Counted from the first letter of the stretch, positions 47,555 through 56,345 are shown. The stretch: 59,871 nucleotides of DNA from Armatimonadota bacterium (GCA_016223145.1 JACRPN010000013.1:1-59871), one strand, 5' to 3'. Notes: generated from the letters alone by a model not told the origin. Numbers and translations are program-made.

Positions 47555-48841
47555 TTAACTCCTCTGCAGAAACACAAAGACGCCGTTCTTGTTGGAGATC
47601 ACGATGTCCGCGAGGCCGTCCCGGTTCATGTCTTGAACCACGAACTGCGTACCCACCCCCGAGTCCTCATCGATCACATGCCGTACCCATTCGACCTTGC
47701 CTTTGGACCGGACGAGTTCATAGCGAACGAGCCACGACGGCTCTTCCGAGCCCACGTCCACCCCGGGAGGATGCGCCCATTTGCGCTTTCCAGTGATCAG
47801 ATTCACTACCCTGGAGCGACCCAACGGAGCTAGGATCGCCGCATGGGTCTCCGAAACGGTCTCGTCGATCGTGTGGCGCTCGAATCTCCCGTCGGGCTTC
47901 TGTTCCGCCCACCACACGCCGCGCGCGTGGGCGGAGCTGGCGAGAAGGTCCACGCGTCCGTCCGCGTTCACGTCGAACGCGGGGATGTGGGCGCAGTCTG
48001 CGAAGATCACCGCACTCTGAAAGCTCCACGGGGCGGCCTTTGGGTCCTTGGGTTGAAGGTAGGCGCCGTCCTTGGTCAGTACATCCAGTCTCCCGTCGCC
48101 ATTGATGTCCCCCACACCCAGGCCATGCGCATACCGCTGCGAACCTGCGCCCTTGGGACCGCTGATCGGGTGGCAGGTCCATGGCTTATCCGAATCCGCA
48201 GAGGGCTCGAACCAAGCCAGATAGTTGTCGTCGGTGCCCATGACGAGGACCCGCTTGCCACTCTTGAAAAGGTCGATATAGAGCGGGCTCTCGTTGCAGG
48301 CGCTACGCCAGATGAGGTGCTCTTTCCATGACACTTCACCTCGCCCCATGAGGGAGAGGCCGGTGAGCTCCGGCGAACCGGGTGAGGGTTGCGTCTGAAC
48401 CTTAACCAGGCTCGTATCCTGCAACATGTTGCGCCCGGCTCCTGGATTCTCCCGCCAGATGGCCTGCTCTCCCGGCATCCCAATGACGATCTGGTCGATC
48501 CAGCCGTCGTGGTTCACGTCTTCGGCCCAGCAATGAAAGCAGTTGCTGTATTGGGTCTTGGGTTCCAGCTTGGGGACCGGAGCTATCTCGTGCGGCGTCC
48601 AAGGGTCAGAGAGCTTTCGGGGCGCTTCGTACCACACGTTCCCCGCCATCACGTCGAGCCTTCCATCGCGGTTGACGTCGGCGACGGCGACACCCTCCGA
48701 AACGAATCGCTGATCGAGAATGACCCGAGAGAAGCTAACGGCCTCGTCATGGATTGGGTGCATGCCCCGCTGGGCTCCAGGCAAAGATGCCAAGAGCGCC
48801 GCGAAAAGAGGGATTCGGAAGATCAAGGGTCCTGAAATCAT
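47555..48841 (-). CDS. Secreted FG-GAP/VCBS repeat protein
   Basis: 428 residues, signal peptide (FRIPLFAALLASLPGAQ) then a beta-propeller of FG-GAP/VCBS type. At least five calcium-loop motifs are present: DVNRDGRLD, DVNHDGWID, DINGDGRLD, DVNADGRVD, DMNRDGLAD. Such propellers are secreted binding domains. ATG 48841 is preferred to the longer frame to 48976. Residues about 151-168 (PSPGSPELTGLSLMGRGEV) come from an R2 repeat inserted in frame. Last strand KNGVFVFLQRS closes the propeller. Confidence 0.88.
   Translation of the reverse strand: MISGPLIFRIPLFAALLASLPGAQRGMHPIHDEAVSFSRVILDQRFVSEGVAVADVNRDGRLDVMAGNVWYEAPRKLSDPWTPHEIAPVPKLEPKTQYSNCFHCWAEDVNHDGWIDQIVIGMPGEQAIWRENPGAGRNMLQDTSLVKVQTQPSPGSPELTGLSLMGRGEVSWKEHLIWRSACNESPLYIDLFKSGKRVLVMGTDDNYLAWFEPSADSDKPWTCHPISGPKGAGSQRYAHGLGVGDINGDGRLDVLTKDGAYLQPKDPKAAPWSFQSAVIFADCAHIPAFDVNADGRVDLLASSAHARGVWWAEQKPDGRFERHTIDETVSETHAAILAPLGRSRVVNLITGKRKWAHPPGVDVGSEEPSWLVRYELVRSKGKVEWVRHVIDEDSGVGTQFVVQDMNRDGLADIVISNKNGVFVFLQRS
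48337..48388 (+). repeat. R2 repeat inside the FG-GAP gene
   Basis: CACCTCGCCCCATGAGGGAG opens a 52-base copy ending CGAACCGGGTGAGGG, matching the intergenic copies at 47440 and 56346. Within the gene (antisense) it supplies codons 151-168 without stop or frameshift. Confidence 0.7.
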
Positions 48842-48866
48842 GGGTTCCCGCGCAGAGATTACCGTC

Positions 48867-48882
48867 GCGGGCTGAAGCCCGC
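48867..48882. repeat. REP-like perfect palindrome GCGGGCTGAAGCCCGC
   Basis: A 16-base palindrome in the gap between the FG-GAP start codon and the second DinB gene, 26 bases upstream of the FG-GAP start. Related by eye to the GGCTTCAGCC units at 1299-1391. Confidence 0.5.
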
Positions 48883-48914
48883 TGACCCTGAAAAGGCGGG
48901 GTGAACCCAGCCCT

Positions 48915-48954
48915 CCTTCCCTTTGTCCCTCTATCCCTTTGTCTCTCTGTCCCG
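48915..48954. repeat. Period-8 short tandem array (TTGTCCCT type)
   Basis: Five octamers: ccttccct, ttgtccct, ctatccct, ttgtctct, ctgtcccg. Between FG-GAP and DinB copy 2. Same NNGTCCCT core as the array at 56243. Confidence 0.65.
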
Positions 48955-48994
48955 CCCCTTCAAAGCGCAGACCCAACGATGCGGTGCCATTGGG

Positions 48995-49480
48995 TCAGTT
49001 GTCATTGGTCTTGTGCCCCATCAGGTGGCGGACCGTGAACGCCTGCCCCGTGTGGTAGGCCACGTGGAACACCATGTAGTCCACAAACTCGCCAAAGGTC
49101 CGGCCAGGACCTTCACAGGTGAGCGGCGTATCGCGCTCGGCCTCAATCCCGCTTAAGGTGGCTTTGAAGTCCTTCTGTACGCGGTCGAACTCCTTGGCGA
49201 CTGCCTCCACCCCCAATTCCAGGCGCAGAGGGGTGTTCTTGCTGGTGAGGTAGTACCGCGCCTCATCGCGCATCAATGGCGACTCGACGGGCGCCACCGG
49301 ATTCAGCTTGTTGGCATAGGTGATCTGCCAGTAAGCCATATGGCAGACGATTTCGCCGACGCTGAGCAGCTTCGGGTCGGCCCGCCGCCAAAGGTCCGCG
49401 TCGTCCAGGTTCTCGAAGACTAGAGAGAACTCCCAATGGGCAGAGTCCCATGCTTGCGATTGACCTTCCAGAAAGTGCAT
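48995..49480 (-). CDS. DinB-family metal-dependent protein, copy 2
   Basis: 161 residues of the DinB superfamily: four-helix pattern with ligand-type His in EIVCHMAYW and MVFHVAYHTGQ. It shares the overall pattern with copy 1 at 46651 but little exact sequence, so it is an old paralogue or separate acquisition. It begins at ATG 49480 and is divergent from the DUF5990 gene. No specific substrate can be assigned. Confidence 0.87.
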   Translation of the reverse strand: MHFLEGQSQAWDSAHWEFSLVFENLDDADLWRRADPKLLSVGEIVCHMAYWQITYANKLNPVAPVESPLMRDEARYYLTSKNTPLRLELGVEAVAKEFDRVQKDFKATLSGIEAERDTPLTCEGPGRTFGEFVDYMVFHVAYHTGQAFTVRHLMGHKTNDN

Positions 49481-49562
49481 CTCAACACTATATCACAGAC
49501 GAATGTCTATGTATATCTGTCGACGTGCCGCTTTGGCTACGCCGCCTTGGATAGAATCGGCA

Positions 49563-50066
49563 ATGCCGGAGACACCCGAGTCTATTTCGCTGCTAATCAT
49601 CGTGCACCGGCCCGTGCCAGGCGTCTGGGGCGCGCTTCAAGAGGGCCACGGTTCGGCGGGACGCCCCTTTGCCCTGCAAAAGTCGCCTCCCGAAAGGGCG
49701 GTATGGGAGGCTCAGGTGACACTTCGCCAGGGCCGCCCTGCCGGCCCCTTCATCCAGAAGGACTCCAAGGGAAGCTTCATCTACCTCCTGTGGGGCGCTT
49801 CTTCTGGCCAGCCTGGTACAGCGATTCAGCGCCGCGCGAAGGTGTATCTACCCGGAGGGCCTGATTTCCCAGGCAGTCACAAGATCTGGGTCATTGAATT
49901 CGAGGGCCGTGGAAAGGACGGGGGCCCAGCTTGCGCGACGATCAAACCCACTTCGCCGTGGCGCCCTCAGGAAGAGTGGCCGCGGCGCAGGCACCCAAAG
50001 CCGAATGGCACTGACGGGGCCTTGGGGCCTGAAGCTGCGCGGACGTCGTCATGCGATCCCGTGTGA
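49563..50066 (+). CDS. DUF5990-like protein
   Basis: 167 residues. SISLLIIVHRPVPGVWGALQEG, the FALQ element and RRAKVYL resemble the DUF5990 family of small proteins with unknown role. The C-terminal 45 residues are Pro/Arg-rich and look like read-through of a diverged end, so the natural stop may have been lost or the tail is variable. ATG 49563 chosen as it starts at the family motif; frame is open upstream to 49503. Ends 74 bases before the MATE-like gene. Confidence 0.6.
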   Translation: MPETPESISLLIIVHRPVPGVWGALQEGHGSAGRPFALQKSPPERAVWEAQVTLRQGRPAGPFIQKDSKGSFIYLLWGASSGQPGTAIQRRAKVYLPGGPDFPGSHKIWVIEFEGRGKDGGPACATIKPTSPWRPQEEWPRRRHPKPNGTDGALGPEAARTSSCDPV

Positions 50067-50140
50067 GACGGCAGACGACGGCCCAAGCCCGGCAGGCGCG
50101 GGCACGGTACCATCTCTTTTCCCATCGGAGAACGTGATTC

Positions 50141-51490
50141 TTGGCGTCTATCGGAAGCTCTGCTCAACCACCCTTCGAGCGAGAGCCCCTTTCCACCCGC
50201 CGGATCTTCCGCTTCTACTTCCCTCTCGCCGCTTCATGGATCCTAATGGCTACCGACGGGCCGATTGCCGTCGCCGTGCTCTCGCGCCTCGCCAATGCGA
50301 CAGTAAACACCGCCGCTTTCGCTGTCTTGATGGGCCTTGCCCTCTGGATCGAAAGCCCGATCATCGACCTTCTCGCCACCTGCACCACCCTCGCGACGAG
50401 CCGCCACAACTACCTGCAGCTTAGGCGATTCACGCTGATGCTCCTGGCGCTCGTGACGGGAGTGCACCTGCTCATCCTCGTGCCCGGGATCTTCAATGTG
50501 GTTGCCTTCAAGATGATGGGTCTGGAGCCCGACGTGGCGCACGCGAGCTGGCTCGGGATGTGTTTCGTCGTGCCCTGGAGCGCATGCATCGGGTGGCGCC
50601 GATATTCCCAGGGAATCCTCATCCGAAACGGCAAGACCCGCCCGGTGGGGCTCGGGACTGTCGTGCGCGTGATCACCATGGGAGCGGTCGCTTTTGGCCT
50701 TTTGGGCCGCGTGCAATGGGAGGGCATCCAGATCGTGGCGGCTTCGATGGTGCTCTCGATCGCCGCAGAATCGGCCTACATCCACTTCGCATGCCGTGAA
50801 GTGCTCCGGCGACGCTACGAGTCACACCAGGGGCTGGATGACGGCCCTACGGTCACCTTCAGACGGCTGATTGGATTTCATTTTCCGCTAACGGCAACGA
50901 CCATGGTCACCATGGTCAGCTTCCCGATGATCTCGGGCTTTCTCAGCAGAACTCTGGAACCGACCCTTACTCTTGCCGCGTGGCAGGTGTCGGTCTCCGT
51001 AGTCTTCCTGATGCGCACGGCGGTCTTCGCGCTTCCCGAGGCCGTGATCGCATTGGCTAGGGACCGGTTCAGCTCACGGAAACTAGCCCGATTCAGCCTC
51101 GGGGTGGGGCTTTCCTTGTCAGGTCTCATGGTGCTGATGGCGGCCTTGGGTCTGGACAGGGTCTTGTTTGAACGGGTTTTGCGAACCGAGCCTGCCATTT
51201 CAGAGCTCGCCCACATCGCCTTTTGGGCTGGAGCGTTGATGCCCGTCATTGGGGCCGGGCAATCCTATCTTCGTGGCATGCTGACCGCCGGCCACCAGAC
51301 GCCATCAAGGCTTTGGGCGATGCTCGTCGGGTTTCTGGTGCTCCTCGGCGGGCTCGTGGCAGGCCTGCGTTCTCCTCTGCCAGGCGTCTTGTTCGCAAGC
51401 TTCTCGATGACGCTGGGACTCCTCGCCGAACTCATTGTGCTTGCCTGGTTTTGGGCCAGGCACAGCCCGACCGCCCTCGATCAAGCATAA
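50141..51490 (+). CDS. MATE/MOP-superfamily-like multi-pass membrane protein
   Basis: 449 residues, about twelve hydrophobic segments. The opening FYFPLAASWILMATDGPIAVAVLSRLANA resembles MATE-type exporters and bacterial relatives of the ANKH protein, and a second similar segment begins near residue 245 (LIGFHFPLTATTMVTMVSFPMISGFLSRTL), giving the two-bundle repeat expected of MOP flippases. Start is TTG 50141 with GGAG ten bases upstream; no ATG suits. Substrate unknown. It ends at a strong convergent terminator. Confidence 0.75.
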   Translation: MASIGSSAQPPFEREPLSTRRIFRFYFPLAASWILMATDGPIAVAVLSRLANATVNTAAFAVLMGLALWIESPIIDLLATCTTLATSRHNYLQLRRFTLMLLALVTGVHLLILVPGIFNVVAFKMMGLEPDVAHASWLGMCFVVPWSACIGWRRYSQGILIRNGKTRPVGLGTVVRVITMGAVAFGLLGRVQWEGIQIVAASMVLSIAAESAYIHFACREVLRRRYESHQGLDDGPTVTFRRLIGFHFPLTATTMVTMVSFPMISGFLSRTLEPTLTLAAWQVSVSVVFLMRTAVFALPEAVIALARDRFSSRKLARFSLGVGLSLSGLMVLMAALGLDRVLFERVLRTEPAISELAHIAFWAGALMPVIGAGQSYLRGMLTAGHQTPSRLWAMLVGFLVLLGGLVAGLRSPLPGVLFASFSMTLGLLAELIVLAWFWARHSPTALDQA

Positions 51491-51517
51491 GGGCTCCGGC
51501 GCCTGGCGCCGGAGCCC
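51491..51517. terminator. Two-way terminator between MATE-like and barrel genes
   Basis: Perfect inverted repeat GGGCTCCGGCGCC / GGCGCCGGAGCCC with one base between (three-base loop when folded). It starts right after the MATE-like stop and lies 22 bases from the end of the convergent barrel gene. Confidence 0.75.
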
Positions 51518-51538
51518 CTACTTGGTTGACGTAATGGA

Positions 51539-52093
51539 CTACTTCCCGAGCGGGAAGGAGATCGCCGCGTACCAACCGTTGTTGGACACGCCGCTGACCT
51601 TCGGCATCATGTAGTAGCCGGCCTCGATCGAGAAGTTGTTGCCGCTCGTCGAGGGCTGGTGCCACTCGATGGCCGCTGTGAAGCCGAAGCCTCCCTTCGT
51701 GGTCGACTCGGTGGCGACTTCGACGATTTCGGTGGTCAAGCGGGTGCTGTAATAGCCGCCGCGCAGCTTCACGTAGAGCGGCATCGAAGCGTTCGCATCG
51801 CCGAGCCCGAACATCACACCGTAGTGGATGCCATAGGACTGGGTCTTGAAGCTGTTGTCGCCGCTGCCAAAGAACGCTCCGATGCCGACGAACGACTGGG
51901 CGTTGGACCCGTCGCCGAGCATGCCGAGCGAATAGTCGAGACCGCCGAAGAACGACGTGCTCACGCCGGCGTCTTTCGTGTCACCGGTTGGGAAGCCGAC
52001 GCCGAGGGTCAGCGAGAGATTTTTGGTGGATGCGTCCGCATAGGCGGAGCCTATGGCCACGGTGGCCAAGGCGATAGAGGCAAGTGCCTTCAT
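51539..52093 (-). CDS. Putative outer-membrane beta-barrel protein
   Basis: 184 residues. Signal peptide MKALASIALATVAIGSAYA, then about eight amphipathic strands (SLTLGVGFPTG, STSFFGGLDYSLG, SFVGIGAFFG, YGIHYGVMFGLG, YVKLRGGYYS, GFGFTAAIEW, FSIEAGYYM, GWYAAISFPLGK), fitting a small OmpA/OmpW-size barrel. ATG 52093 is preceded by AGGAGG at a slightly long distance. No named family recognised. Divergent from the M14 gene and convergent with the MATE-like gene. Confidence 0.7.
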   Translation of the reverse strand: MKALASIALATVAIGSAYADASTKNLSLTLGVGFPTGDTKDAGVSTSFFGGLDYSLGMLGDGSNAQSFVGIGAFFGSGDNSFKTQSYGIHYGVMFGLGDANASMPLYVKLRGGYYSTRLTTEIVEVATESTTKGGFGFTAAIEWHQPSTSGNNFSIEAGYYMMPKVSGVSNNGWYAAISFPLGK

Positions 52094-52318
52094 CTTGTTG
52101 ATAGAACCTCCTGTTCTGTTGGTTGCGCTACCTTCCAGGCCCCTCAGCGACTTTCCAAAGTTTCGCACCGAACAGCCTTGGTAGGCGGCACATTATACCT
52201 TTCGGCTTTGCCCGGCAAATTCGCCAGGTAGGACCTATTGCTTTGGAGCCGAAGCGCGCTTGGCATGAGGGGAAAACCCCTGGAGGAACGCAGGGCCGTC
52301 CCAACGAATAGACACGGC

Positions 52319-55189
52319 ATGTTTCAGCCCCGTCCGCGTTCCATCGCCGCACTGGCAGCCATCGCCATTCTCACAATCTCTGTCCAGGCCCAGCAGGCAA
52401 TCGATGAGGGCTACACCAAGAAGATCCTCGAATACACCACTGAGAAGTTCTTCCTGACCGAGTTCGTCGACCACCTACCCGCCAGCAAGACCGTTCCGAC
52501 GCCGGAAAAGGTCTTGGGCTACGTGATCGGCACCCCAAAGGTGCTGACCTATGCCGAAGACTGTGCGCGGTACCTCAGGGAACTTGAAAAGGCCAGCCCC
52601 CGGGTCAAAGTGTTCTCAATGGGCAAGAGCGAGGAGGGCCGCGAGATGGTGGTGGCGGCGATCTCCGATGAAGCCAACTTGGCGCGGCTGGCCCGGCTCA
52701 AGGAGATCAACGGCCTTCTGGGCGACCCGAGGAAGCTCAAGACCCAGGACGAGGCCGAAAAGCTGCTCAAGGAGGGTGTGCCGTTCTACTGGGCCACCGG
52801 CGGGCTCCACTCGCCGGAAACGGGCCCTCCCGAGACGCTAATGGAGCTGGCCTATAGGCTTGCCGTGGACGAATCGCCCTTCTTTGAGACGATCCGCAAG
52901 AACTCGGTCATCTTGATTACTCCGGTCATCGAGACCGATGGACGGAACCGCATCGTGGACCTGAACAAGTGGCGCAACGCCAACCCCGGCAAGCGCCAGC
53001 CGCCGACCGTGTATTGGGGTAAGTACGTCGCACACGACAACAACCGCGACGGCATTGGCCTGGGGCTGGCGCTCAGCCAGAACATCATGAAGACCTGGCT
53101 CGACTTCAAGCCCACGGTCTTTCACGACCTGCATGAGAGCGTGCCGTTCCTGTATATCTCCACCGGAACCGGCCCCTATAACGCATGGCTGGACCCGATC
53201 GTCGTCAACGAGTGGCAGATCCTGGCCTACAACGAGATCAACGAGATGACCAAGCGCGGCGTCCCTGGCGTGTGGACCCACGACTTCTTCGATGGCTGGG
53301 CGCCGAACTACGCGTTCTACTGCGCCAACGGCCACAACGCCATTGGCCGTTTCTACGAGACCTTCAGCGGCGGCTGGGCAGACACGGGGATTCGGCAAGT
53401 CGGCTCTCAGTCCCAACGCGCCTGGTTCCGCCCGAACCCGCCCTTCCCCGAAGTGCGCTGGAGCATCCGCAACAACGTCAACATCATGCAGAGCGCGCTC
53501 CTCATCGGGATGAACAAGGTTGCTGGCGAACACGAGCTCTTCCTGAGGAACTACTACCTGAAGTCCAAGCGCAGCATCGCAAAGGCCACCACCGAAGGCC
53601 CCGCCGCCTATGTGCTGCCCGCTTCGGACAAGCGGAAGGCCAACCAGCTCGCGATCGTGCGCATCCTCCAGGCTCAGGGCATCGAGGTCCATAGGCTGGA
53701 CAAGGACGCAGACTCTGCCGACGGCAAGTTCGGCAAGGGCTCGTATGTCGTTCGGATGGACCAGCCCTACAGCCGTATGGCCGACATGCTGCTGGACAGC
53801 CAGTACTACAGCTCCAAAGATCCGCGAAGCTACGACGACACCGGCTGGCAGCTTGGGCCGCTCTTCAATGTCGCCACAGTGCGCTGTAAAGACGTAAAGG
53901 TGCTCGACGGCACGATGGCGCTCGTTCCTGCCGTGCCGGAGGTCTCCGTGGCGATCACTCCGGCCAACACAGTGCGCCCGGTTTCTTTCGTCCTCAAAAA
54001 TGGGGCCGACATCGGGTTCATCCGCCTCAAGGCCACCATGCCTGCGGTCGAATTGATGCGCGCGACCGCTGAATTCAAAAACAAGGAGGAAGGCGAAGTC
54101 ACGTATCCTGCCGGCACGCTGATCGCCAAGTTCCCGGAGGGCGCAGACGCTGAGACCAACCGCCAAAAGCTCGCCTCCAGTGTCGGGATCGACATGGCGC
54201 CGCTCGCGGCCTCGGGCGATCTTCAAACCGTCCCGATGGCGATGCCGCGCATTGCGCTGGTCCACACCTGGGCCAACACCCAGAGCGATGGCTGGTACCG
54301 TTTGGCCTTTGATCAATTGGGCATCAAATACGACTACATTTCTGTGCACGACATCCGCGATACGGCCGACCTCAAGTCCAAGTACGATGTGCTGCTGCTG
54401 ACCTCCGCCAGTGGATCGGCCCAGTCCCTCGTGAACGGCCTACCCAAGATCGGCGACCCGATACCCTGGAAGGCGACCGACGCCTACCCCAACCTTGGCG
54501 GACCCGCATCGAGTGACGACATTCGTGGCGGCATCGAGCTGGCGGGCATGGTGAACTTGCAGCGGTTCGTCACCGACGGAGGCATGCTCATCTGCACTGG
54601 CGCTTGGTGCCGCGTGCCGATCGACTATGGGATCGTGTCGGGGATCGGCTACCAAACCGACGTAACGGTAAACGCTCCGGGAGGCGTGTTCTTGGCTGAA
54701 AACGCTAACAAGTCCCACCCGGTGATGTCGGGCTATGACGACACCGTGGGGGTCTACTTCAACGCCAACTCGTGTGTGGTGTTGACGACGGGCGGTGGCG
54801 GAGGCTTTGGGGGACGTGGCGGCCCCGGCGCTGCGAGCGGCGAACGGCCCAGCGGCAGAGGCGGCAAGAACGATCCCGACGTGGTTCAGGGAAGGCCGCC
54901 GTACAAACCGGTGCTTCAGCCCGGCGATGAGACGCCGACACCGCAGATCGCCGACCCCAACCGGCCGCAGGTCCTCTTGCGGTTCTCAACGGCCGACAAG
55001 CTGCTGGTCAGCGGCATGGTCGACATGCCCGAGGAGCTTGCCGGACGTCCGCTACTCGTGGATTGCCCCGTGGGAAAGGGCCACGTGATGCTCTTCTCCT
55101 TCAACCCGATGTGGCGCGGCGAAACCGTAGGGAGTTACGCGTTCATCTTCAATGCTGCGATGAACTGGAACACGATGGGCGGAAAGTAG
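52319..55189 (+). CDS. Secreted M14-family zinc carboxypeptidase, large
   Basis: 956 residues. Signal peptide (RSIAALAAIAILTISVQAQ). M14 zinc ligands are His164 and Glu167 (GLHSPETGP) and His269 (TVFHDLHES); the NNRD substrate-binding stretch is in AHDNNRDG (239-245). The C-terminal third includes an amidotransferase-like region and a Gly/Arg-rich insert (GGGGGFGGRGG, from residue 825) of about 45 residues. ATG 52319 preferred over 52238 because of the signal peptide. Likely digests proteins or peptidoglycan-like peptides outside the cell. No partner in an operon. Confidence 0.9.
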   Translation: MFQPRPRSIAALAAIAILTISVQAQQAIDEGYTKKILEYTTEKFFLTEFVDHLPASKTVPTPEKVLGYVIGTPKVLTYAEDCARYLRELEKASPRVKVFSMGKSEEGREMVVAAISDEANLARLARLKEINGLLGDPRKLKTQDEAEKLLKEGVPFYWATGGLHSPETGPPETLMELAYRLAVDESPFFETIRKNSVILITPVIETDGRNRIVDLNKWRNANPGKRQPPTVYWGKYVAHDNNRDGIGLGLALSQNIMKTWLDFKPTVFHDLHESVPFLYISTGTGPYNAWLDPIVVNEWQILAYNEINEMTKRGVPGVWTHDFFDGWAPNYAFYCANGHNAIGRFYETFSGGWADTGIRQVGSQSQRAWFRPNPPFPEVRWSIRNNVNIMQSALLIGMNKVAGEHELFLRNYYLKSKRSIAKATTEGPAAYVLPASDKRKANQLAIVRILQAQGIEVHRLDKDADSADGKFGKGSYVVRMDQPYSRMADMLLDSQYYSSKDPRSYDDTGWQLGPLFNVATVRCKDVKVLDGTMALVPAVPEVSVAITPANTVRPVSFVLKNGADIGFIRLKATMPAVELMRATAEFKNKEEGEVTYPAGTLIAKFPEGADAETNRQKLASSVGIDMAPLAASGDLQTVPMAMPRIALVHTWANTQSDGWYRLAFDQLGIKYDYISVHDIRDTADLKSKYDVLLLTSASGSAQSLVNGLPKIGDPIPWKATDAYPNLGGPASSDDIRGGIELAGMVNLQRFVTDGGMLICTGAWCRVPIDYGIVSGIGYQTDVTVNAPGGVFLAENANKSHPVMSGYDDTVGVYFNANSCVVLTTGGGGGFGGRGGPGAASGERPSGRGGKNDPDVVQGRPPYKPVLQPGDETPTPQIADPNRPQVLLRFSTADKLLVSGMVDMPEELAGRPLLVDCPVGKGHVMLFSFNPMWRGETVGSYAFIFNAAMNWNTMGGK

Positions 55190-55199
55190 GAAGGAACTA

Positions 55200-55259
55200 G
55201 CCCCTCCCTTGTTTTACGCTTAGGCGGAAAATGAGGGAGGGGTTGGGGAGGGAGACTCC
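55200..55259 (+). repeat. R1 palindromic repeat, intergenic copy
   Basis: CCCCTCCCT and AGGGAGGGG form the stem (loop includes TGTTTTACGC and GCGGAAAATG), followed by TTGGGGAGGGAGACTCC. It begins ten bases after the M14 stop and may act as its terminator. Confidence 0.65.
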
Positions 55260-55327
55260 GGGAGATTGGGGGGTGGCGGACTTACTGGCACCACGCACCG
55301 CCGAAGCAGTACGCTCCACAGAACGCA

Positions 55328-55735
55328 ATGGATGACCGATCTACTTGGCCCTCGATCGTGTTCGTGTCGGCGGGCGCCGCGTTGAGCGGATTCGGCGTGC
55401 TGCTTGGCGCTGTGGGCACCCATGTCTTCGGCCAAGTGATGAACGCCGTCGAGGTTGACACGTTCAAGACCGGAGTCCAGTACCAACTCATCCACAGCAT
55501 CGCACTGGTAATGGTAGGAATCTTGCTACGCCAATTGGAGCGCCCCAAGGCGGCGGCGCTGGCGGGCTGGCTCTTCCTATGCGGCATCCCGTTCTTCAGC
55601 TTCAGCCTTTACGGGATTGCCTTGCTCGACGCGAAATTCCTTGGCGCGATTGCGCCGATCGGCGGCGCAAGCTTCATCGCGGGGTGGGGGTGCCTGGTCT
55701 TCGCGGCCAACAAAGGCTGGCGCCAGAGCCCATAA
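55328..55735 (+). CDS. DUF423 (YgdD-like) membrane protein
   Basis: 135 residues with four hydrophobic helices. FVSAGAALSGFGVLLGAVGTHVFG and VDTFKTGVQYQLIHSIALVMVGI are the DUF423 signatures. A small inner-membrane protein of unknown role. It ends 26 bases before rpiB, so the two probably share a transcript. Length is normal. Confidence 0.9.
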   Translation: MDDRSTWPSIVFVSAGAALSGFGVLLGAVGTHVFGQVMNAVEVDTFKTGVQYQLIHSIALVMVGILLRQLERPKAAALAGWLFLCGIPFFSFSLYGIALLDAKFLGAIAPIGGASFIAGWGCLVFAANKGWRQSP

Positions 55736-55761
55736 TCTTTCCCAGTCTGGAAAGCCAAGAG

Positions 55762-56193
55762 ATGAAGATCGCGATTGCCTCCGACCACGCCGGTTTCCTC
55801 TACAAGGAACAGATCAAGCGCCACCTGATCCAGGAGGGCCACGACGTGCGCGACTTTGGGACGGACTCACCGGAATCGTGTGACTACCCGGTCTTTGTCC
55901 GTCCCGCTGCGGAAGCTGTCGCGAAGGGCGAATGTGAGCGGGGAATTGTGCTCGGGGGCTCGGGAAACGGCGAGGCCATGGTCTCGAACCGTGTGGCGGG
56001 CGTCCGTGCGGCGGTGTGTTGGAATCGGGAATCGGCGATCCTCGGCAGACGCCACAACGACGCCAACGTGCTGTCCCTGGGCGAGCGCATGATGGACTGG
56101 GACACTTGCCTTGAGATCGTGGCCCTATTCCTTACTGAGCCATTCGATGGCGGGCGCCACGAAAGGCGCGTGCGGTTGATCGATGGAGAGTAA
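55762..56193 (+). CDS. rpiB: Ribose-5-phosphate isomerase B, Glu-base type
   Basis: RpiB/LacAB isomerase of 143 residues interconverting ribose-5-P and ribulose-5-P. Family motifs: MKIAIASDHAGF, GTDSPESCDYP, and GRRHNDANVLSLGERM. The loop reads GGSGNGE, with Glu71 where E. coli RpiB has a catalytic Cys elsewhere in GTGIG; this is the Mycobacterium-type active site using Glu as base (family knowledge). I start at ATG 55762; the longer frame to 55579 overlaps DUF423. Normal length, apparently intact. Confidence 0.95.
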   Translation: MKIAIASDHAGFLYKEQIKRHLIQEGHDVRDFGTDSPESCDYPVFVRPAAEAVAKGECERGIVLGGSGNGEAMVSNRVAGVRAAVCWNRESAILGRRHNDANVLSLGERMMDWDTCLEIVALFLTEPFDGGRHERRVRLIDGE

Positions 56194-56199
56194 GGGTTA

Positions 56200-56227
56200 G
56201 CGGTTTGCGGTTTGCGGTTTGCGGTTT
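56200..56227 (+). repeat. Period-7 tandem array GCGGTTT x4
   Basis: Four perfect GCGGTTT units starting seven bases after the rpiB stop. First of four repeat types packed in the 262-base gap before the VPS10-like gene. Confidence 0.8.
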
Positions 56228-56242
56228 GAGATGAAAGCCAAC

Positions 56243-56274
56243 CGTCCCTACGTCCCTTCGTCCCTCTGTCCCTA
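56243..56274 (+). repeat. Period-8 tandem array CGTCCCTN x4
   Basis: cgtcccta, cgtccctt, cgtccctc, tgtcccta. Last base of each unit varies. Same core as 48915. Confidence 0.75.
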
Positions 56275-56281
56275 CTTGTTC

Positions 56282-56339
56282 GGAACCTCCACCCCCTAAC
56301 CCCGTCCCCCCAACCGCTACGCGACAAGGGGAGGGGGGA
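56282..56339 (-). repeat. R1-like repeat, inverted copy
   Basis: On the minus strand it reads CCCCCCTCCCCTTGTCGCG, then GGTTGGGG, ending TTAGGGGGTGGAGGTTCC, a more diverged R1 relative. It abuts the R2 copy at 56346. Confidence 0.5.
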
Positions 56340-56345
56340 TGTCCG

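Noticed and set aside
52838-54349. A 503-codon minus-strand open frame
   Set aside because: Antisense to the M14 peptidase, with no recognisable motif; GC-rich codon bias explains it.
55762-56193. RpiB as inactive because the E. coli catalytic Cys is missing
   Set aside because: The GGSGNGE loop is the functional Glu-type active site known from Mycobacterium.
4711-56274. Octamer and heptamer arrays as CRISPR
   Set aside because: Units of 7-8 bases without unique spacers and no cas genes; they are short tandem repeats.
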